Origin: Flavobacterium psychrophilum
GTDB lineage: Bacteria > Bacteroidota > Bacteroidia > Flavobacteriales > Flavobacteriaceae
NCBI GenBank assembly: GCA_945897545.1
Contig: CAMDGJ010000098.1
Location: 1-10,036, forward strand
DNA length: 10,036 nucleotides
Direction of reading: 5' to 3'
How positions within the stretch are numbered: the stretch's first letter is position 1; each line of letters begins with the position of its first letter. The notes beneath the pieces were generated by a model that made no database searches, was not told the DNA's origin, and saw nothing but the letters and a program-made list of their open reading frames with translations. The position numbers and the translations under genes were made by a program. Shown here piece after piece: positions 6,509 to 10,036 of this stretch.

Positions 6509-7528
6509 TTATTGTAAGTTAACAGTTAAGCCAAATAAACTCGTATTGCCGGCTAATGTGTATCTTGAATACGAATAATTAAATTTTAGTTTATTTAATT
6601 TCAATCCAAAACCAACTGAAATTCCAGAAAAATTTCTTTGTTCCAAAATTAGTAATTCTTCGGCTCTTCTGAAATTATATCCCAACCTAATATTGAAGGC
6701 TCTTTTTGGAAAAAGTTCAAAACCAAAAATAACGTGACGAAAGACATTTCCCATTGCAGAAACTTTTTTCTCATTCGAACTACCGTCTAGAGAACCTTGA
6801 CTTTGATTTGGATTTGAAAATGAAATATTCCATTGCTGCAAATTATCTAAAGTAAGATGCCATCGTATAGGAACATTTTCTAATTCTTGTGAAACACCCA
6901 CCATAATTTCCAACGGCAATTTTTCGTTTGTACCATTATAGGTTGTAAACTGTGTTCCAATATTTCGAATGACTAATGCCCAATTGACATCATTTGCTTC
7001 ATCTATCAAAACTGCACCTAAATCGATAGCACCACCAAAAGAATTGTAACTTTCTAATGTAGACGAAATTAATTTTCCGTTGACTCCTAAAAAAATATTT
7101 GTACGAGGAAGATTATAGGCATATCCAAAAGACAAGGCCGTTTCACTTCCTGTAAATTGGGATGTAGACTGGCCATTTTCATCATATCCATCAAATTTAC
7201 CGTAATTCACATAATTTATTCCTAACTGAAAAGTCTGCAAATGACGATCATAAGAATAAGCGTAAGAAGCGGATCCGTAAGTAACTTCGCCAAAATAGCT
7301 CCCGTAATTTAAGGCCAAATGATTGTCCATTTCTGCGTTTATCGTCGCAGGATTATAATGAGCCTGATTCACGTCATCATCATAAATTGTTATCGTTTTA
7401 CCTCCTAAAGCCGCTTGTCTTGGGGATGTTACCAAGTTCAAAAACTGATAAGTATACTTGCCTCCTATTTGACCATATGAAACAGCGCAAACCGTGAATA
7501 AAAGAAATAATAAAAGTTTTTTTTGCAT
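6509..7528 (-). CDS. porQ: Type IX secretion system protein PorQ
   Basis: PorQ is an outer-membrane beta-barrel protein of the Bacteroidetes type IX secretion system. In Porphyromonas gingivalis it acts in the cell-surface attachment complex with PorU, PorV and PorZ, which processes and anchors secreted cargo. The 339-residue protein begins with a signal peptide (KK, then LLLFLLFTVCAVSYG), likely cleaved before Gln20. The diagnostic segment GGKYTYQFLNLVTSPRQAAL and GGKTITIYDDDVNQAHYNPA (about 22-62) follows. The rest is alternating aromatic and polar strands (for example LGINYVNYGKFDGY and FNYSYSRYTLAG) ending in LTVNLQ, as expected for a barrel. There is no lipobox, so the Cys in the signal peptide is not a lipidation site. 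It is first in a two-gene unit with cmk. Gliding or secreted enzymes may be inferred for the organism, but the rest of the secretion system is not in the window. Confidence 0.93.
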   Translation of the reverse strand: MQKKLLLFLLFTVCAVSYGQIGGKYTYQFLNLVTSPRQAALGGKTITIYDDDVNQAHYNPATINAEMDNHLALNYGSYFGEVTYGSASYAYSYDRHLQTFQLGINYVNYGKFDGYDENGQSTSQFTGSETALSFGYAYNLPRTNIFLGVNGKLISSTLESYNSFGGAIDLGAVLIDEANDVNWALVIRNIGTQFTTYNGTNEKLPLEIMVGVSQELENVPIRWHLTLDNLQQWNISFSNPNQSQGSLDGSSNEKKVSAMGNVFRHVIFGFELFPKRAFNIRLGYNFRRAEELLILEQRNFSGISVGFGLKLNKLKFNYSYSRYTLAGNTSLFGLTVNLQ

Positions 7529-7623
7529 ACATGAAATAGCTAATCTATATAGTAAAACGCAAATGCGAAGATAAAATTATAATAATAAAAATTCCCATTT
7601 TTTTTTAAGTTTCAAGCAATACT

Positions 7624-7662
7624 AATTAAAAATTCCATCCTGAAGTTTAAGAATGGAACTTT
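7624..7662 (-). terminator. Intrinsic terminator of lon
   Basis: On the minus strand AAAGTTCCATTC (7651-7662) pairs with GGATGGAATTTT (7629-7640), 12 bp with two G-U pairs and a 10-base loop, running into TTTTTAATT. It lies about 20 bases beyond the lon stop, separating lon from porQ. The remaining 100 bases up to porQ are AT-rich and should hold the porQ promoter. I found no perfect TAnnTTTG box there, only the small palindrome CGCAAATGCG at 7558-7567. Confidence 0.75.
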
Positions 7663-7682
7663 ACTCATTATAAAAGTTTTAT

Positions 7683-10036
7683 TTATAATTCTTTTGCGTT
7701 TTTTACTTTTTGTTCTGTAATGGCAATTTTCAAAACATCAATCATCTCCCTAACATAATGAAAAGTAATGCCTTCAATATATTCCGGTTTTATTTCGTCA
7801 ATATCGCTTTTGTTTTCGTGGCACAAGATAATTTCCTTGATATTGGCTCTTTTGGCAGCTAAAATCTTTTCTTTTATTCCACCAACAGGCAATACTTTTC
7901 CACGCAAGGTAATTTCACCAGTCATAGCCAATCCTTTTTTCACTTTCTTCTGTGTAATTACAGAAACCAATGAGGTCAACATTGCAATTCCTGCGCTAGG
8001 CCCATCTTTTGGAGTGGCGCCCTCAGGAACGTGTAAATGAATATTGTATTTCAATAAGATTTCAGGATTTAAGCCTAAAAGTGCCGCATTAGCTTTAATA
8101 TATTCTAAAGCTATGGTAGCAGATTCTTTCATTACAGTTCCTAAATTTCCCGTAATAGTCATCGCTCCCTTTCCTGGAGAAACTAAGGATTCTATAAAAA
8201 GAATATCTCCCCCAACACTTGTCCAAGCTAAACCTGTAACAACGCCAGCAACATCGTTACTTTCGTATTTGTCCCTTTCTAATCTAGGAATTCCCAGCAC
8301 TTTTACAACATCCTCGTCTGTGACTTTTTTGTTATATTCTTCCTCCATTGCAATAGATTTGGCAGCATTTCGAATCACTTGTGCAATTTTAGCTTCGAGA
8401 CCACGAACTCCAGATTCGCGGGTATACCCTTCGACAATTTTCTCTAATTGTTTTTTTCCAATAGCTAAATGTTTAGTAGTCAATCCGTGCTCTTTTAATT
8501 GTCTCGGAAACAAATGCTGCCGAGCAATTTCTACTTTTTCTTCGATGGTATACCCCGACATTTTTATGATTTCCATTCTGTCTCTTAAGGCAGGTTGAAT
8601 TTCAGCCATATTATTTGAAGTGGCAATGAACATCACTTTAGATAAATCGAAACCCATTTCGAGGAAATTATCATAAAAAGCACTATTTTGCTCGGGATCT
8701 AATACTTCTAACAAAGCCGAAGACGGATCGCCTTGATGGCTATTTGATAATTTATCAATTTCATCCAAAACAAAAACTGGGTTAGAAGTCCCTGCTTTTT
8801 TCAAACTTTGTAGTATTCTGCCCGGCATTGCGCCAATATAGGTTTTTCGATGCCCACGAATTTCTGCTTCATCCCGCAATCCGCCAAGAGATATTCTAAC
8901 ATATTCTCTTCCCAAAGCTTCTGCAACCGATCTTCCAATAGAGGTTTTACCCACTCCCGGAGGTCCAGTCAAACAGATTATTGGGGATTTCATATCATTT
9001 CGCAATTTCAATACTGCTAGATGTTCTATCATTCTTTTCTTGACATCTTCTAAACCAAAGTGATCTCTGTCTAGAATTTTTTGAGCGCGTTTTAAATCAA
9101 AATTATCTTTAGAATATTCGCCCCAAGGCAAGTCTAAAAACAACTCCAAATAATTTCTTTGAATACCAAAATCAGGAGCCTGCGGATTCATTCGGCGCAT
9201 TTTCGACAATTCTTTTTCGAAATGTTTTTGCGTAGTCTCGTTCCATTTTTTGGTCTTGGCTTTAACGCTCATTTCATCCATTTCCTCTTCTTGAGAAACA
9301 CCACCTAATTCTTCTTGAATGGTTTTCATTTGTTGGTGCAAGAAATATTCGCGTTGTTGCTGGTCTAAATCAAAACGAACCTTTGATTGAATGTCGTTTT
9401 TCAGTTCGAGTTTTTGAAGCTCGATATTCATGTAACGGAGCGTTTCTAATGCTCTCTCTTTTAAAACATTTATCGAAAGTAAATCTTGTTTTTCCTTAAC
9501 CAATAAATTCATATTAGAAGTCACAAAATTGATTAAAAACGATTGGCTTTCAATGTTTTTAATGGCAAATGTGGCTTCACTAGGAATATTTGGACTTTCT
9601 TTTATAATTTGAATCGCTAATTCTTTGATAGAATCAATAATTGCTAAAAACTCTGTATCCTGTTTTCTCGGTCTTTTTTCGGAAACATCTTTAATAATCG
9701 CAGTTATATAAGGACTTTCTGAAATTATAGAATCGATTTGAAAACGCTTTTTCCCTTGAAGTATGACAGTAACATTACCATCAGGCATTTTTAGAACACG
9801 CAAAATTCGGGCTACTGTTCCTATTTGGTGAATATCATTTTTAGTAGGATCTTCAATTTCTTCATTTTTTTGCGCAACAACACCTATAACTTTTCCTGAA
9901 GCATAAGCGTCATTGATTAATTTTATAGATTTATCGCGACCAGCAGTAATGGGAATAACAACACCAGGAAACAATACCATATTGCGCAATGGCAAAATTG
10001 ATAATGAGTCCGGTAACTCTTCATTGTTCATTTCCT
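7683..10036 (-). CDS. lon: ATP-dependent Lon protease, probably N-terminally cut by the window edge
   Basis: Lon is a cytosolic hexameric AAA+ serine protease that degrades misfolded and regulatory proteins. Numbered from the ATG at 10029-10031, the substrate-binding LON domain begins SILPLRNMVLFPGVVIP (11-27). A helical, charged region spans about 200-300. The AAA+ module has Walker A GPPGVGKT (356-363), Walker B VFVLDEIDK (419-427) and sensor TSNN (471-474). The protease domain has PKDGPSAG with catalytic Ser679 and GGIKEK with Lys722. All motifs are intact. The codon before this ATG is GAA, and Flavobacterium Lon proteins as I recall them carry some 30 further residues ending in an acidic stretch directly before MNNEELP. 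The true start is therefore probably outside, and 10029 is an internal Met. The gene ends TAA and has its own terminator. Heat or sigma-factor control cannot be judged because the promoter is missing. Confidence 0.96.
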   Translation of the reverse strand, partial: EMNNEELPDSLSILPLRNMVLFPGVVIPITAGRDKSIKLINDAYASGKVIGVVAQKNEEIEDPTKNDIHQIGTVARILRVLKMPDGNVTVILQGKKRFQIDSIISESPYITAIIKDVSEKRPRKQDTEFLAIIDSIKELAIQIIKESPNIPSEATFAIKNIESQSFLINFVTSNMNLLVKEKQDLLSINVLKERALETLRYMNIELQKLELKNDIQSKVRFDLDQQQREYFLHQQMKTIQEELGGVSQEEEMDEMSVKAKTKKWNETTQKHFEKELSKMRRMNPQAPDFGIQRNYLELFLDLPWGEYSKDNFDLKRAQKILDRDHFGLEDVKKRMIEHLAVLKLRNDMKSPIICLTGPPGVGKTSIGRSVAEALGREYVRISLGGLRDEAEIRGHRKTYIGAMPGRILQSLKKAGTSNPVFVLDEIDKLSNSHQGDPSSALLEVLDPEQNSAFYDNFLEMGFDLSKVMFIATSNNMAEIQPALRDRMEIIKMSGYTIEEKVEIARQHLFPRQLKEHGLTTKHLAIGKKQLEKIVEGYTRESGVRGLEAKIAQVIRNAAKSIAMEEEYNKKVTDEDVVKVLGIPRLERDKYESNDVAGVVTGLAWTSVGGDILFIESLVSPGKGAMTITGNLGTVMKESATIALEYIKANAALLGLNPEILLKYNIHLHVPEGATPKDGPSAGIAMLTSLVSVITQKKVKKGLAMTGEITLRGKVLPVGGIKEKILAAKRANIKEIILCHENKSDIDEIKPEYIEGITFHYVREMIDVLKIAITEQKVKNAKEL

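Noticed and set aside
7529..7628. Promoter for porQ around the palindrome CGCAAATGCG (7558-7567)
   Set aside because: It gives only a partial match to the Bacteroidetes -7 box and no clear -33 element, so I did not call a promoter.
7768..8598. Two plus-strand open frames opposite lon
   Set aside because: They lie entirely within the highly conserved lon protease and AAA+ coding region and show no family features.
1..10036. CRISPR arrays, tRNA or rRNA genes, prophage or defence genes
   Set aside because: I saw no spaced direct repeats, no cloverleaf or rRNA-like sequence, and no defence or phage families.

Overview
The window is AT-rich bacterial DNA. Its proteins and gene neighbourhoods (DnaX with a long Asn-rich tau tail, PorQ of the type IX secretion system, a sixA-ppk1-ppx cluster, and Lon with the Bacteroidetes-style start region) point to a member of the Flavobacteriaceae, most likely Flavobacterium or a close relative. 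No start site carries a convincing Shine-Dalgarno sequence, which also fits Bacteroidetes.

Layout. (1) 1-1068, plus strand: the 3' part of dnaX (clamp-loader gamma/tau). Its two halves are in different frames, joined at a run of ten A residues directly behind a perfect hairpin. (2) 1100-1146: a strong two-way terminator between the convergent dnaX and ppx. (3) 1180-4707, minus strand: a compact operon in the order sixA, ppk1, ppx (histidine phosphatase, polyphosphate kinase, Ppx/GppA phosphatase). (4) 4708-5820: 1.1 kb without an intact gene. It holds an AT-rich leader with an orphan hairpin, then a decayed, internally deleted IS4-type insertion sequence (about 5176-5716) with terminal inverted repeats and a likely target duplication, then the cmk terminator. 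(5) 5821-7528, minus strand: porQ and cmk, 7 bases apart. (6) 7683 to the right edge, minus strand: lon, followed by its own terminator; its true start probably lies beyond the window.

Most of the genes are core housekeeping: replication, phosphate and polyphosphate metabolism, nucleotide supply, protein secretion and protein turnover. The most interesting element is the dnaX frame junction. A 7-bp hairpin abuts an A10 run, the upstream arm is built from five consecutive C-ending codons in an AT-rich gene, and a stop codon lies 13 bases past the run in the unshifted frame. This looks like programmed slippage giving a short gamma-like and a long tau-like protein from one gene, comparable in logic to dnaX of Thermus (transcriptional slippage) and Escherichia coli (ribosomal -1 shift). 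A homopolymer miscount in the assembly is the main competing explanation. I saw no novel multi-gene defence or accessory system.
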